Origin: Mycolicibacterium mageritense
Lineage (GTDB): Bacteria > Actinomycetota > Actinomycetes > Mycobacteriales > Mycobacteriaceae
Direction of reading: 5' to 3'
Assembly: GCF_010727475.1 (NCBI RefSeq)
Contig: NZ_AP022567.1
Coordinates: 2,914,001-2,978,000 of the forward strand
Length of the DNA stretch: 64,000 bases
The notes below the pieces were generated by a model. It was not told the DNA's origin, ran no database searches, and saw only the letters and a list, made by a program, of their open reading frames with translations. Each line of letters opens with the position of its first letter. Position 1 is the first letter of the stretch. Positions 7,636-15,432 of this stretch are shown here, one piece after another. A program made the position numbers and the translations under genes.

Positions 7636-8691
7636 ATGATCCAGGTGTGTTCGCAGTGCGGGACGCGCTGGAACGTGCGCGACCGGCAACGGTCGTGGTG
7701 CCCGCGGTGTGGTGGCACGCTGCTCGCACCGTCGGCTCCCGCACAGCAGTGGGCACCCCCGCAGCAACCGGCCCAGCAGCGCCCGCCGCAGCGGCCGGCC
7801 CCGGGTTACCGCTGGATCGCCGTTCGTCCGGGCGCGGCGCCGCCGGCCCGTCGGCAGCGCAGGCCGCTCGGACCGACCCCGCGCTATCCCGTCATTCCGC
7901 GCTGGGGCCTGCAGCAGTACTTCGAACCCGAAGAGCAGCGCGATGTCACGCGCGGCGGACCGTCCGCTTCGACCGTCCGCAAGCTGCTGATCCTCGCAAT
8001 GGCGATGCTGGGCTTCGCGGTCTTCGCCCATCTGGTGCGCTACATCCTGCTGTTGATCAACCGCACGGTGTTGCTGCATCCCTTCGTCGCCGCAGGCGGT
8101 GTCGTGCTCGGGCTGCTGGCAAGCGTGCTCGCGGTGGTCGCCGTGATCGTCACCGCGATATTCCTGGCCAACTGGCTGATCGCTCGGCGCGCCGCAGCCT
8201 ACCGGCATCGCGGACAGGACGATCCACGGTCGCCGTGGGAAATCTTGATCCTGTGTTTGTTCCCCGGGCTCAACGTGCTGGTGGCACCCGTGTTCGTCAT
8301 CGAGCTGGCCACGATCGAGGGCCGGTTGACGCAGCTGCGCCGGCCGATCGCGCTGTGGTGGGCAGTGTGGGCCGTGAGCGCGGTGACCGCGACGTGGTCG
8401 GTGATCAGTACCGTGCTGGTGAGCTTCTTCTGGAACTCGCCGCAGGGCATCGCCGACAACACCGTGATCACCACCGTCGGCTACGTCTTCGCAGTCGCAA
8501 CCGTGGCGTTGACGGCCCGGCTGTACTTCCGGTTCGAGCGCACCGAACCGCACCGCAGTGCCCATCGCTGGGTCGTGGTGGGCACTGCCGAGGCATCCCC
8601 GGCGCCGTCTGCCGACAGCGCCGATCAGCCGGCACAGACCGAGGAATCGGCCGTTCCGGTTGAGACCGAAGGGCAGAACCCGGCAGCATAG
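7636..8691 (+). CDS. Zinc-ribbon membrane protein, DUF4328 type (Rv3843c-like)
   Basis: The 351-residue protein starts with a zinc ribbon (Cys5, Cys8, Cys22, Cys25), then a Pro/Gln-rich linker to about residue 80. About five hydrophobic segments follow: LLILAMAMLGFAVFAHLV, VVLGLLASVLAVVAVIVTAI, ILILCLFPGLNVLVAPVFV, LWWAVWAVSAVTATWSVI and a late VITTVGYVFAVATVALTA. An Ala/Glu-rich tail closes it. Layout fits DUF4328 proteins, and the position before glpQ1 is that of Rv3843c. Function unknown; a membrane sensor or scaffold is possible. It ends four bases before the glpQ1 start, so the two are co-transcribed. Confidence 0.8.
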   Translation: MIQVCSQCGTRWNVRDRQRSWCPRCGGTLLAPSAPAQQWAPPQQPAQQRPPQRPAPGYRWIAVRPGAAPPARRQRRPLGPTPRYPVIPRWGLQQYFEPEEQRDVTRGGPSASTVRKLLILAMAMLGFAVFAHLVRYILLLINRTVLLHPFVAAGGVVLGLLASVLAVVAVIVTAIFLANWLIARRAAAYRHRGQDDPRSPWEILILCLFPGLNVLVAPVFVIELATIEGRLTQLRRPIALWWAVWAVSAVTATWSVISTVLVSFFWNSPQGIADNTVITTVGYVFAVATVALTARLYFRFERTEPHRSAHRWVVVGTAEASPAPSADSADQPAQTEESAVPVETEGQNPAA

Positions 8692-8695
8692 CCAT

Positions 8696-9535
8696 ATGAC
8701 CGCGGACGACGCCGGCGCTGCTGGGCCGACACCGGATCGGGTTCATCCATTTGTGGTGGCACATCGCGGAGCGTCTGCGGACCGGCCCGAACACACCTTG
8801 GCTGCCTACGATCTCGCGTTGCGTGAGGGTGCCGACGGCGTCGAGTGCGACGTGCGGCTGACCCGTGATGGGCACCTGGTGTGCGTGCATGACCGGAAGG
8901 TGGACCGGACGTCGACCGGTTCGGGTCTGGTCAGTGAGATGACACTGGCGCAGTTGCGGGATCTCGATTACGGGTCATGGCATTCGAGCTGGCGCCCGGA
9001 CGGCGATCAGGACACCGGGCTGTTGACGCTCGACGACCTCGTCTCGCTGGTGCTGGACTGGAACCGGCCCGTCAAACTCTTCATCGAGACCAAGCACCCC
9101 GTCCGGTACGGCGCCCTCGTGGAGAACAAGGTGCTGGCGCTACTGCATCGGTACGGGATCGCCGCGCCGGCGTCCGCGGATCTCGCGCGGGCCGTGGTGA
9201 TGTCGTTCTCGGCGGCCGCGGTCTGGCGGATCCGCCGCGCCGCGCCGATGCTCCCCACGGTGTTGTTGGGCGAGACGTCGCGCTACCTGGGCGGCAGCGC
9301 CGCCACGACGGTCGGTGCCACCGCGGTCGGCCCGTCCATCGCGACGCTGCGCGAACATCCCGAGTTGGTCGACCGGGCGGCGGCACAGGGCCGGGCGCTG
9401 TACTGCTGGACGGTCGATCACTACGAGGATGTCCGCTTCTGCCGCGACATCGGGGTGGCCTGGGTCGCGACCAACCATCCCGGCCGCACCAAGGACTGGC
9501 TGCAGAACGGCCTGACCGGTGCGGGCCGGGACTGA
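8696..9535 (+). CDS. glpQ1: Glycerophosphodiester phosphodiesterase GlpQ1
   Basis: The 279-residue enzyme hydrolyses glycerophosphodiesters to glycerol-3-phosphate and an alcohol, recycling phospholipid head groups. The TIM-barrel GDPD signature is clear: VAHRGASADRPEHTLAAY gives the catalytic His and Arg and a Glu, ADGVECDVRLTRDGHLVCVHD gives the metal-binding Glu/Asp pair and the second catalytic His, and LFIETKHP follows later. There is no signal peptide. The ATG at 8696 is four bases after the previous stop; the open frame continues upstream but inside the neighbour. It matches Rv3842c in position and length. It is convergent with bfrB, with a 12-base gap. Confidence 0.93.
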   Translation: MTADDAGAAGPTPDRVHPFVVAHRGASADRPEHTLAAYDLALREGADGVECDVRLTRDGHLVCVHDRKVDRTSTGSGLVSEMTLAQLRDLDYGSWHSSWRPDGDQDTGLLTLDDLVSLVLDWNRPVKLFIETKHPVRYGALVENKVLALLHRYGIAAPASADLARAVVMSFSAAAVWRIRRAAPMLPTVLLGETSRYLGGSAATTVGATAVGPSIATLREHPELVDRAAAQGRALYCWTVDHYEDVRFCRDIGVAWVATNHPGRTKDWLQNGLTGAGRD

Positions 9536-9547
9536 CGTCGGCCGGAT

Positions 9548-10093
9548 TTAGAGGTTGCCGCCCGCGGCGGTCGGCGCGGTCGGGTCGGCAGTTGCCGCGC
9601 CGAGCTCACGTGCGACGAAGTCCTCGAGGTGGAACAGGTTGGCGCCGGCGCGGTCGGCGATCCGCACGAGCGTCGACATCATGGCGACCTCTTCGACCTG
9701 CTCCTTGAGGAACCACTGCATGAACTGCTCGCCGAGGTAGTCGTGCTCCTCGCGGGCCACGCTCGCCAGCCGGCTGATCTGCTCGGTGACCGTGCGCTCC
9801 TGGTTGAGCGCCAGCACAAGCGCCTCGCGGGGCGAATCGAACCGATTGCACACCGTGTCCACGCCGGGGATCTCGACGTCGACGTCGCGGTCGAGCAGGT
9901 ACTGCACCAGCATCATGGCGTGGTTGCGCTCCTCGATGGCCTGCGCGTAGAAGTGCTTGGCGAGCTGCGGAAGATCGGCGCCATCGAAATAAACGGCAAT
10001 CGCAATGTATTGCTGAGCCGCGGTGAATTCGCTGCGAATCTGGTCCTGGAGAAGCGCGTGGAATTTCGTGTCGAGGGCACCGGTGATCGTCAT
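9548..10093 (-). CDS. bfrB: Ferritin BfrB, iron storage
   Basis: The 181-residue subunit matches mycobacterial BfrB (Rv3841). It has KFHALLQDQIRSEFTAAQQY at the N-terminus with ferroxidase Glu, IEERNHAMMLVQYLLDRDVDV with the ExxH ligands, and FMQWFLKEQVEEVAMMSTLV with further acidic ligands. It assembles as a 24-subunit shell that oxidises and stores iron. There is no bacterioferritin-style haem Met site evident. A C-terminal Ala/Pro/Gly tail is typical of the family. Two IdeR-like boxes lie upstream, consistent with known activation of bfrB by iron-loaded IdeR. No strong ribosome site precedes the ATG at 10093, but it aligns with the family N-terminus. Confidence 0.95.
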   Translation of the reverse strand: MTITGALDTKFHALLQDQIRSEFTAAQQYIAIAVYFDGADLPQLAKHFYAQAIEERNHAMMLVQYLLDRDVDVEIPGVDTVCNRFDSPREALVLALNQERTVTEQISRLASVAREEHDYLGEQFMQWFLKEQVEEVAMMSTLVRIADRAGANLFHLEDFVARELGAATADPTAPTAAGGNL

Positions 10094-10146
10094 GATCGCG
10101 AGGATATAGCAGGTCAGCGCGCATTGTCATAGAAGGTGAACCTCAT

Positions 10147-10165
10147 TGAGGTCAGCTTTACCTAA
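10147..10165 (-). promoter_or_regulatory. IdeR-type iron box 1 upstream of bfrB
   Basis: The 19-mer TGAGGTCAGCTTTACCTAA matches the IdeR consensus (TTAGGTTAGGCTAACCTAA) at 14 of 19 positions by my count. It lies 54 bases upstream of the bfrB start. bfrB is known to be induced by Fe-IdeR in mycobacteria through tandem upstream boxes, and a second box sits 45 bases further out. Confidence 0.7.
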
Positions 10166-10210
10166 GTGGTGTGACGGCGCTAACAAATATCGCTTTGAAT
10201 TTGCTGTTGC

Positions 10211-10229
10211 CTAATTTAGCTTTGCCTAA
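10211..10229 (-). promoter_or_regulatory. IdeR-type iron box 2 upstream of bfrB
   Basis: CTAATTTAGCTTTGCCTAA matches the IdeR consensus at about 12 of 19 positions. It lies about 118 bases upstream of bfrB and right after the stop of the LCP gene. Together with box 1 it gives the tandem arrangement expected for activation of bfrB. Confidence 0.55.
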
Positions 10230-10230
10230 A

Positions 10231-11475
10231 CTATTGCGTGTTCAACGTGTCGGGAGGTGCCGGGTCGTCGGCGGCCAACGCGGCGAACAGCCGGCCCGCG
10301 GCGTCGCTGTCCCACACGACCACCGAACCGGAATCGCTCCCGGTGAACTCTCCGATGGGCACCGTGGTGGTCACGGGATCACCGTGCAGTGCCCAGGCCA
10401 GCCAGGCCAGATCCCAGATGTGGGCGTCTTGGTCGACCGTGACCGTTGCGCCGGCGGCGTGCGCCATCGGATACCAGCGCAGCGGGTTGAGCAGGACCGA
10501 CGGGCTGGTCGCCCGGTGCAGCAGCGCGGACATGAACAGGCGCTGGTTGACCATGCGGTCGAGGTCTGCGCGCGGCGTCGCCCTGGTGCGCACGTATCCG
10601 AGCGCGTTGCGGCCGTCGAGGCGTTGGCAACCGGCGGGCAGGTCGATGCCGGCGAGTGGGTCGGTGATCGGTTCGGGCGGGCACATCGTGACCCCGCCGA
10701 CGGCGTCGACGAGGGCCGCGAATCCGTCGAACCCGATCTCGGCGTAGTGGTCGAGCCGCAGACCCGTGGCCTGTTCGACGGTCTGCGCCAGCAGCGGCGC
10801 GCCGCCCAGCGAGAAGGCCGCGTTGATCTTGTCCTCACCGTAGCCCGGGATGGGCACATACGAGTCGCGCGGGATGGACACCATCGTGGCGGGCGTGCTC
10901 GAGCCCAGGCCCGGGACGTGCACGATCAGGATCGTGTCGGTGCGGCCGTTGCCGATGTCCCCGCCCGTCGCGAGCTCGGCCTGTTGCTCGGGGCTCAGCC
11001 CTTGGCGGCTGTCCGAGCCGACCAGCAGCCATGTGGTGCCCCGGCCGGTGCCGGGCCGTTCGGGGTAGTCGGCAAGCGCCGGGATCCGTTGTAACGACGA
11101 GTCGATCCACACACCCGTGGCGACGATGCCGACGATCGCCAACAGCAGCAGCGTCAGCACGATGCGGCCCCAGCGGCGTCGGCGCCGCGGCTTGCGGGGC
11201 GCTTTCGGTGTGGGTGGCGGCGGTCCGGCGGGCTGAGGCGGGCGGGCCACGGGCGCGGGCGGCCGCCGGGGCGGAGGTGGTGGCGGCGGGGGTGCGGCGC
11301 GCCGCGGGGGCGGGGCCGGCCGAGGCGGTGGTTGCCTGGGTGGCGTAGGCGGATTCGGGGGCCACGGCGGCCGGTAGTTCGGATCGCGCCGGATGACCTG
11401 CGACGGTTCAGCGGGCGGCCGGCCCGGGGCCGGACGCCGCAACCGCGGGTCGGGCTGGTACCGGTTGTCGTCCAC
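10231..11475 (-). CDS. LytR-CpsA-Psr (LCP) family envelope polymer ligase
   Basis: The 414-residue protein has a Pro/Arg-rich cytoplasmic N-terminus (about residues 1-95), one membrane helix (RIVLTLLLLAIVGIVATGVWI, about 104-124) and an extracellular LCP domain. Motifs are WLLVGSDSRQGL, then RTDTILIVHVPG, then MVSIPRDSYVPIPGYGEDKIN with its conserved Arg/Asp pair, and a late RMVNQRLFMSALL. LCP enzymes move lipid-linked polymers onto peptidoglycan; in mycobacteria they attach arabinogalactan. It holds the position of Rv3840, which I recall as much shorter in M. tuberculosis. The start is GTG with a weak ribosome site. A CPBP protease gene ends 30 bases upstream on the same strand, suggesting one transcript. 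Confidence 0.85.
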   Translation of the reverse strand: MDDNRYQPDPRLRRPAPGRPPAEPSQVIRRDPNYRPPWPPNPPTPPRQPPPRPAPPPRRAAPPPPPPPPRRPPAPVARPPQPAGPPPPTPKAPRKPRRRRRWGRIVLTLLLLAIVGIVATGVWIDSSLQRIPALADYPERPGTGRGTTWLLVGSDSRQGLSPEQQAELATGGDIGNGRTDTILIVHVPGLGSSTPATMVSIPRDSYVPIPGYGEDKINAAFSLGGAPLLAQTVEQATGLRLDHYAEIGFDGFAALVDAVGGVTMCPPEPITDPLAGIDLPAGCQRLDGRNALGYVRTRATPRADLDRMVNQRLFMSALLHRATSPSVLLNPLRWYPMAHAAGATVTVDQDAHIWDLAWLAWALHGDPVTTTVPIGEFTGSDSGSVVVWDSDAAGRLFAALAADDPAPPDTLNTQ

Positions 11476-11505
11476 AGCTGAAATGTACGTGTCGAAGCGG
11501 CCGGT

Positions 11506-12267
11506 CTACTGCAACCAGCTGAGATGGTCCGCGACAAGCGCATAGCCGACGAATGCGACGGCATCGATCAGGGTGTGGGCGATGATCAGCGGCCACAACC
11601 GGCCCGTGCGCTGCCAGGCGTAGCCGAACACCAGGCCCATCACGACGTTGCCGACGCCCGCGCTGTACCCCTGGTAGAGGTGGTAGGCGCCGCGCAGCAG
11701 GCTTGAGATCACCAGGGCACGCCCCGGGCTGACGTCGAGCTGGCGCAACCGCGTCAGCAGGAAACCCACGACGATGATCTCTTCGGCCCAGCCGTTGGCG
11801 AACGCCACTCCCAGTAGCACCGGGATGCGCCACCAGGTGTCGTACAGCTCGGCGGGTTCGACGTCGGCACTGAGGCCGAGCAGCCGGGCAAGGACGTAGA
11901 ACGCCAACCCCGGCAGGCCGATCAGCGCGGCCAGACCCAGGCCGCCGAGACCGTCGGCGCGCCATTGCGGCCGGGCCAGACCGATCTTGGCCGGGCCGAA
12001 TCCGCTGCGCCACAACAGATACAGCGCGAGCGCTCCCCACGCGAGCAGCTGCAGGATGCCGGCCAGGTGCAGGCCGAGGTCGATCAGGTCGAACGGCGAG
12101 CGCTTGGGGTTGAGCGCCACGGTCTGCCCGGCCAGGCCGAGCAGCACGGCCTCGGTCAGTTTGAGCAGCGCGGTGTAAGCGCTGAGCCCGAAGGTCACCG
12201 CCAGGACGACGGCGATCTCGATCTTGAGCGCGCGGCGTGGTCGCTCCGCGGCAGGGGGCTCGGTCAC
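11506..12267 (-). CDS. CPBP-family intramembrane metalloprotease (CAAX-protease-like)
   Basis: About 253 residues with some seven hydrophobic helices. The family signature is visible in order: WAEEIIVVGFLLTRL (motif 1 with the Glu-Glu pair), LLRGAYHLYQG (motif 2 with His) and IIAHTLIDAV (motif 3 with His and Asp). The usual motif 1 is EExxxR; here the sixth residue is Gly rather than Arg, a variation seen in some subgroups. Such proteins cleave within membranes or process bacteriocins and anchored proteins; no substrate is known here. A GTG at 12267 is the most likely start, but no good ribosome site supports it. The gene sits between the iron-regulated DUF2470 gene and the LCP ligase, all on one strand. 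Confidence 0.78.
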   Translation of the reverse strand: MTEPPAAERPRRALKIEIAVVLAVTFGLSAYTALLKLTEAVLLGLAGQTVALNPKRSPFDLIDLGLHLAGILQLLAWGALALYLLWRSGFGPAKIGLARPQWRADGLGGLGLAALIGLPGLAFYVLARLLGLSADVEPAELYDTWWRIPVLLGVAFANGWAEEIIVVGFLLTRLRQLDVSPGRALVISSLLRGAYHLYQGYSAGVGNVVMGLVFGYAWQRTGRLWPLIIAHTLIDAVAFVGYALVADHLSWLQ

Positions 12268-12295
12268 CGGAGCTACGGTAGCGGTGCTCCTGAGA

Positions 12296-13078
12296 TCAGA
12301 TGCGTCGTGCGCGTAGCCCGTTGAGGAAGGGGCACCCCATGAGCACGCGGATCGCCTGGCTGAGGCCCGTGACATCGTCGACCGGCTTGGCGAACGGCAG
12401 CCGCACGTCGTGGTCGCCGTTGTCGATCTCGACGCGCAGCTGCACGCCGTAGCGGTCCAGGCCCAGCGGCCGCACGCGGCCTTGGCGCAGGGCCACGGGC
12501 AGTCGGGTAGCGAGCCGTTCCACCACGTCGCGGTGCGCGGATTCCATGTGTTGCAGCCAGCAGGACTCCATGGCACAGAAGGGGTCCGGCTGGGCCTGCA
12601 GCAGCGCGCCCAGGCCGACGGACTCGGCGCCGGTGGCGTCGGCGACGACCACCGACTCGATCTCCAGGCGCATCAGGGCGTACGTGTCGTCACCTTGCTG
12701 CGGGGATGAATTGACTTGCAGCAGGGCAGGATTCGGGTCTTTCGTGGCGACGATGTCGAGCAGCGCCGCGACCTCGCCCGCCGGCACGTGCTGCAGCCGG
12801 CCCCGGATCCAGACCAGGGAGCGTACGGGCTCGCGCAGCGGCAGCGGTGCGTAGTCGGTCATCTCGAGCACGGCCTGCACACCTGCCGAGCCTGCCGACA
12901 CCACCATCGCGGCCAGCGGCCCGGTCTGCGGCACGGTGATCGCGAACGAGCCGTCGTCGAGCAGGTGGTGGACGGGCGTCGCGATCGGCTCGAGGCCTTC
13001 GACGGCGACCATGGCGCCGCCACCGCGCGCGCATGCACTGCGAATCCGCTCGGCCGTCGTCGGTGCCGCTGTGGCCAT
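12296..13078 (-). CDS. Iron-regulated DUF2470 / HugZ-like protein (Rv3839-like)
   Basis: The 260-residue cytoplasmic protein has an N-terminal split-barrel region related to pyridoxamine-phosphate-oxidase folds (about 1-170) and a DUF2470 domain at the C-terminus, with DVVERLATRLPVALRQGRV, then RLPFAKPVDDVTGLSQAIRV. In other bacteria this architecture occurs in HugZ-type haem-binding or haem-degrading proteins. Length and position match Rv3839, which is known to be IdeR-repressed. An excellent iron box sits just upstream. The ATG at 13078 has AAAGG before it. Haem binding is an inference from the family, not visible in a definite residue. Confidence 0.8.
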   Translation of the reverse strand: MATAAPTTAERIRSACARGGGAMVAVEGLEPIATPVHHLLDDGSFAITVPQTGPLAAMVVSAGSAGVQAVLEMTDYAPLPLREPVRSLVWIRGRLQHVPAGEVAALLDIVATKDPNPALLQVNSSPQQGDDTYALMRLEIESVVVADATGAESVGLGALLQAQPDPFCAMESCWLQHMESAHRDVVERLATRLPVALRQGRVRPLGLDRYGVQLRVEIDNGDHDVRLPFAKPVDDVTGLSQAIRVLMGCPFLNGLRARRI

Positions 13079-13093
13079 CTCGCCGCCTTTCCT

Positions 13094-13112
13094 TGAGGTG
13101 AGGTAAGCCTAA
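13094..13112 (-). promoter_or_regulatory. IdeR-type iron box upstream of the DUF2470 gene
   Basis: TGAGGTGAGGTAAGCCTAA matches the IdeR consensus at 14 of 19 positions by my count. It ends 16 bases from the start codon of the minus-strand gene, a location expected for repression at the promoter. It also lies about 95 bases upstream of pheA on the other strand. Confidence 0.75.
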
Positions 13113-13204
13113 ATTAACTGGGTGCCCCGGTGGCCGCAAGGCGTACCGAACATGCCGCGCGCGACACGACCGGTCCAGGGAAACCGAGCGGATAGGGTTG
13201 GCAT

Positions 13205-14143
13205 GTGCCGCGCATCGCCTACCTCGGACCGGAAGGAACTTTCACCGAGGCGGCATTGCTGCAGATGATCGCCAACGGTTCGGTACCTGGCATTCCACCG
13301 GGAGCCGACGCACACACGGCATTCACGCCGGTCCGGACCGACAGCACGCCCGGCGCGCTAGCCGCGGTGCGCGAGCAGCAGGCCGACTACGCGTGCGTGC
13401 CGATCGAGAACTCGATCGAAGGTTCGGTGCTTCCGACACTCGACAGCCTCGCCGCGGGATCACCGCTGCAGATCTACGCCGAGCTCACGCTGGACGTGTC
13501 GTTCACGATCGTGGTGCGACCCGGCCATACCGGCCCCATCGCGACGGTCGCGGCCTTCCCGGTCGCCGCGGCCCAGGTGCGCAACTGGCTGGCCGCCAAC
13601 CTGCCCGACGCCGAAGTGGTTCCGGCGATCTCGAACGCCTCGGCGTCGCACGACGTCGCCGAGGGCCGCGCCGACGCCGGGGTCAGCACGTTGCTGGCCG
13701 CTCAGCGCTGTGGCGTCGACGTGCTGGCCTCCGGCGTCGTCGACGAGGCCAACGCCAGAACCCGCTTCGTGCTCGCCGGGCTGCCCGGGCGGCCACCGCA
13801 CTCGACGGGTGCCGACCGCACCTCGGTGGTCTTGCGGCTGGAGAACGTCCCCGGTGCGCTGGTGTCTGCCATGACCGAATTCTCGATCCGCGGCATCGAC
13901 CTGACTCGCATCGAATCCCGGCCGACCCGAACCGAGTTGGGCACGTACATGTTCTTTCTCGACTGCGTGGGCCACATCGACGACGTTCCGGTGGCCGAGG
14001 CACTCAAAGCGCTGCACCGGCGTTGTGCAGATGTGAGATATCTGGGTTCTTGGCCTACGGGGTCCGCGGCAGGCGCGCCGCCGCCGCACCTCGACGAGGC
14101 GTCGCAGTGGCTGGAGCGCCTACGCAACGGAGACCGCGCATGA
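13205..14143 (+). CDS. pheA: Prephenate dehydratase PheA
   Basis: The 312-residue enzyme turns prephenate into phenylpyruvate in phenylalanine synthesis. The catalytic domain begins IAYLGPEGTFTEAALLQM and includes CVPIENSIEGSV and FVLAGLPGR. A C-terminal ACT domain follows: RTSVVLRLENVPGALVSAMT with ESRPTRTELGTYMFFLD, the classic phenylalanine-binding ESRP motif. It is monofunctional, with no chorismate mutase domain. The GTG at 13205 has only a weak site upstream but matches the family N-terminus. The stop overlaps the start of the phosphatase gene (ATGA). Position equals Rv3838c. Confidence 0.95.
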   Translation: MPRIAYLGPEGTFTEAALLQMIANGSVPGIPPGADAHTAFTPVRTDSTPGALAAVREQQADYACVPIENSIEGSVLPTLDSLAAGSPLQIYAELTLDVSFTIVVRPGHTGPIATVAAFPVAAAQVRNWLAANLPDAEVVPAISNASASHDVAEGRADAGVSTLLAAQRCGVDVLASGVVDEANARTRFVLAGLPGRPPHSTGADRTSVVLRLENVPGALVSAMTEFSIRGIDLTRIESRPTRTELGTYMFFLDCVGHIDDVPVAEALKALHRRCADVRYLGSWPTGSAAGAPPPHLDEASQWLERLRNGDRA

Positions 14144-14826
14144 GTGGACGGCTGATCCTGGTCCGTCACGGCCAGTCCCATGGCAATGTCGACCGCCGCC
14201 TCGACACGCGCCCGCCCGGCGCCGAGCTGACCGACCTCGGCCACGACCAGGCGCGCCGGTTCGCGCGCACGCTGCCGCAACCGCTCGCGATGGTCGGCCA
14301 CTCCGTGGCGCGCCGGGCCGCGCAGACCGCCGCGGGCATCGGCGCCGAAACCGGTCTCGGCCTGCACGAGTTCGAAGGCCTGCACGAAGTTCAGGTCGGC
14401 GAGTTGGAGAACCGCAACGACGACGCGGCGATCGCGCAGTTCAACGCGATCTATCAGCGTTGGCATCAGGGCGAGCTCGACGTGCCCATGCCCGGCGGCG
14501 AGACGGCCACCCAGGTGCTCGACCGCTACGTCCCGGTGCTCACCGAGCTTCGGATGCGCTACCTCGACGATCACGAGTTCCCCGGCGACATCGTCGTGGT
14601 CAGTCACGGCGCCGCGATCCGGTTGGTCGCGGCCACGCTGGCCGGCATCGATTCGAGCTTCGCGCTCGACCATCACCTGGGCAACGCCGAATCAGTGGTG
14701 CTGGCGCCGATCACCGACGGGCGCTGGAGCTGTGTGCAGTGGGCCGCGCTGACCCCGCCGTTCTATCCCGAGCCGGAGGTGCACCCGGTCGAGGATGCGC
14801 TGCACTCAGGCGACCCGATGGGCTAG
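14140..14826 (+). CDS. Histidine phosphatase (phosphoglycerate-mutase-like)
   Basis: The 228-residue protein has the RHG signature at the N-terminus (LILVRHGQSHGN, His10 as phospho-acceptor), ELTDLGHDQARRFARTL, and the second catalytic His in VVSHGAAIRLV. It corresponds to Rv3837c, annotated as phosphoglycerate mutase; cofactor-dependent glycolytic PGM is longer and this one is more likely a broad phosphatase. The ATG overlaps the pheA stop by four bases, so translation is coupled. The substrate is not predictable. Its stop codon shares a CTAG with the convergent mini-protein gene. Confidence 0.88.
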   Translation: MSGRLILVRHGQSHGNVDRRLDTRPPGAELTDLGHDQARRFARTLPQPLAMVGHSVARRAAQTAAGIGAETGLGLHEFEGLHEVQVGELENRNDDAAIAQFNAIYQRWHQGELDVPMPGGETATQVLDRYVPVLTELRMRYLDDHEFPGDIVVVSHGAAIRLVAATLAGIDSSFALDHHLGNAESVVLAPITDGRWSCVQWAALTPPFYPEPEVHPVEDALHSGDPMG

Positions 14827-15011
14827 ATCGCGAGCGCGATGTCGCGGCCGCAGGGACAGCCGATCGATTCGCAGTCGATGCTGAAGGTGTGGGCGATCTC
14901 GGGGGTGGTGCAGCCGTCGTCAGTGCACTCCGCGCGGTACCGGACGTGGTGGACGACCGTGCCGTGGCAGTGCTCCAGACCGGCCAGACAGTCCCGGCAC
15001 TGGATGCTCAT
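14823..15011 (-). CDS. Cys-rich mini-protein, 62 residues, possible metal binder
   Basis: The product begins MSIQCRDCLAGLEHCHGTVV and ends CESIGCPCGRDIALAI. It has eight cysteines and several His (CxxC, CxH, CxC-like spacing) in 62 residues, suggesting a small zinc- or cluster-binding fold. A longer open frame upstream to 15188 is Arg/Ser-rich shadow, so the ATG at 15011 is preferred; the ribosome site is modest (CAGG). It is convergent with the phosphatase gene and followed by nothing else on its strand. I know no function; small Cys-rich proteins of this kind are common unannotated genes in mycobacteria. Confidence 0.7.
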   Translation of the reverse strand: MSIQCRDCLAGLEHCHGTVVHHVRYRAECTDDGCTTPEIAHTFSIDCESIGCPCGRDIALAI

Positions 15012-15078
15012 GGCCTGTTCATAGCACCGCACACCGACAATGCGGCGATGCCGCGCGGGGGGATGGGCTTCTTTCGGG

Positions 15079-15429
15079 TCATCCCCAACCCAGCCGGTGG
15101 AGCCGCTCGTCATCGATCCCGAAATGGTGCGCGATCTCGTGGATGACCGTGATCGCCACCTCGTCGCGGACCTCGTCGTCGTCCGCACACATCTCCAGCA
15201 GCGGTTCCCGGTAGATCGTGATGGTGTCCGGCAGTGATCCCGCGTACCAGGAGTCCCGCTCGGTCAACGCGATGCCCTGGTACAGGCCCAGGATGTCGGG
15301 CTCCTCGGCGTTGCGGTCTTCGACGAGCACCACGACGTTGTCGATCGCCGCGGCCAGTTCCTGCGGGATGCGGTCGAGAGCTTCGGAAACCAGTTCCTCA
15401 AACCGTTGCGGGCTCATCCGCACGGCCAT
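15079..15429 (-). CDS. Zincin-like metallopeptidase family protein (Rv3836-like)
   Basis: The 116-residue protein carries HEIAHHFGIDDERL at residues 97-110, giving the HExxH zinc motif plus a downstream Asp ligand. This is the 'metallopeptidase family/zincin_1' (PF06262) pattern. The N-terminal helix-rich part (SPQRFEELVSEALDRIPQEL) is typical. No signal peptide. It starts three bases after the stop of the septum-formation-domain gene, so the two are one transcript, as with Rv3835-Rv3836. Peptidase activity has not, to my knowledge, been shown for the family. Confidence 0.85.
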   Translation of the reverse strand: MAVRMSPQRFEELVSEALDRIPQELAAAIDNVVVLVEDRNAEEPDILGLYQGIALTERDSWYAGSLPDTITIYREPLLEMCADDDEVRDEVAITVIHEIAHHFGIDDERLHRLGWG

Positions 15430-15432
15430 GGC

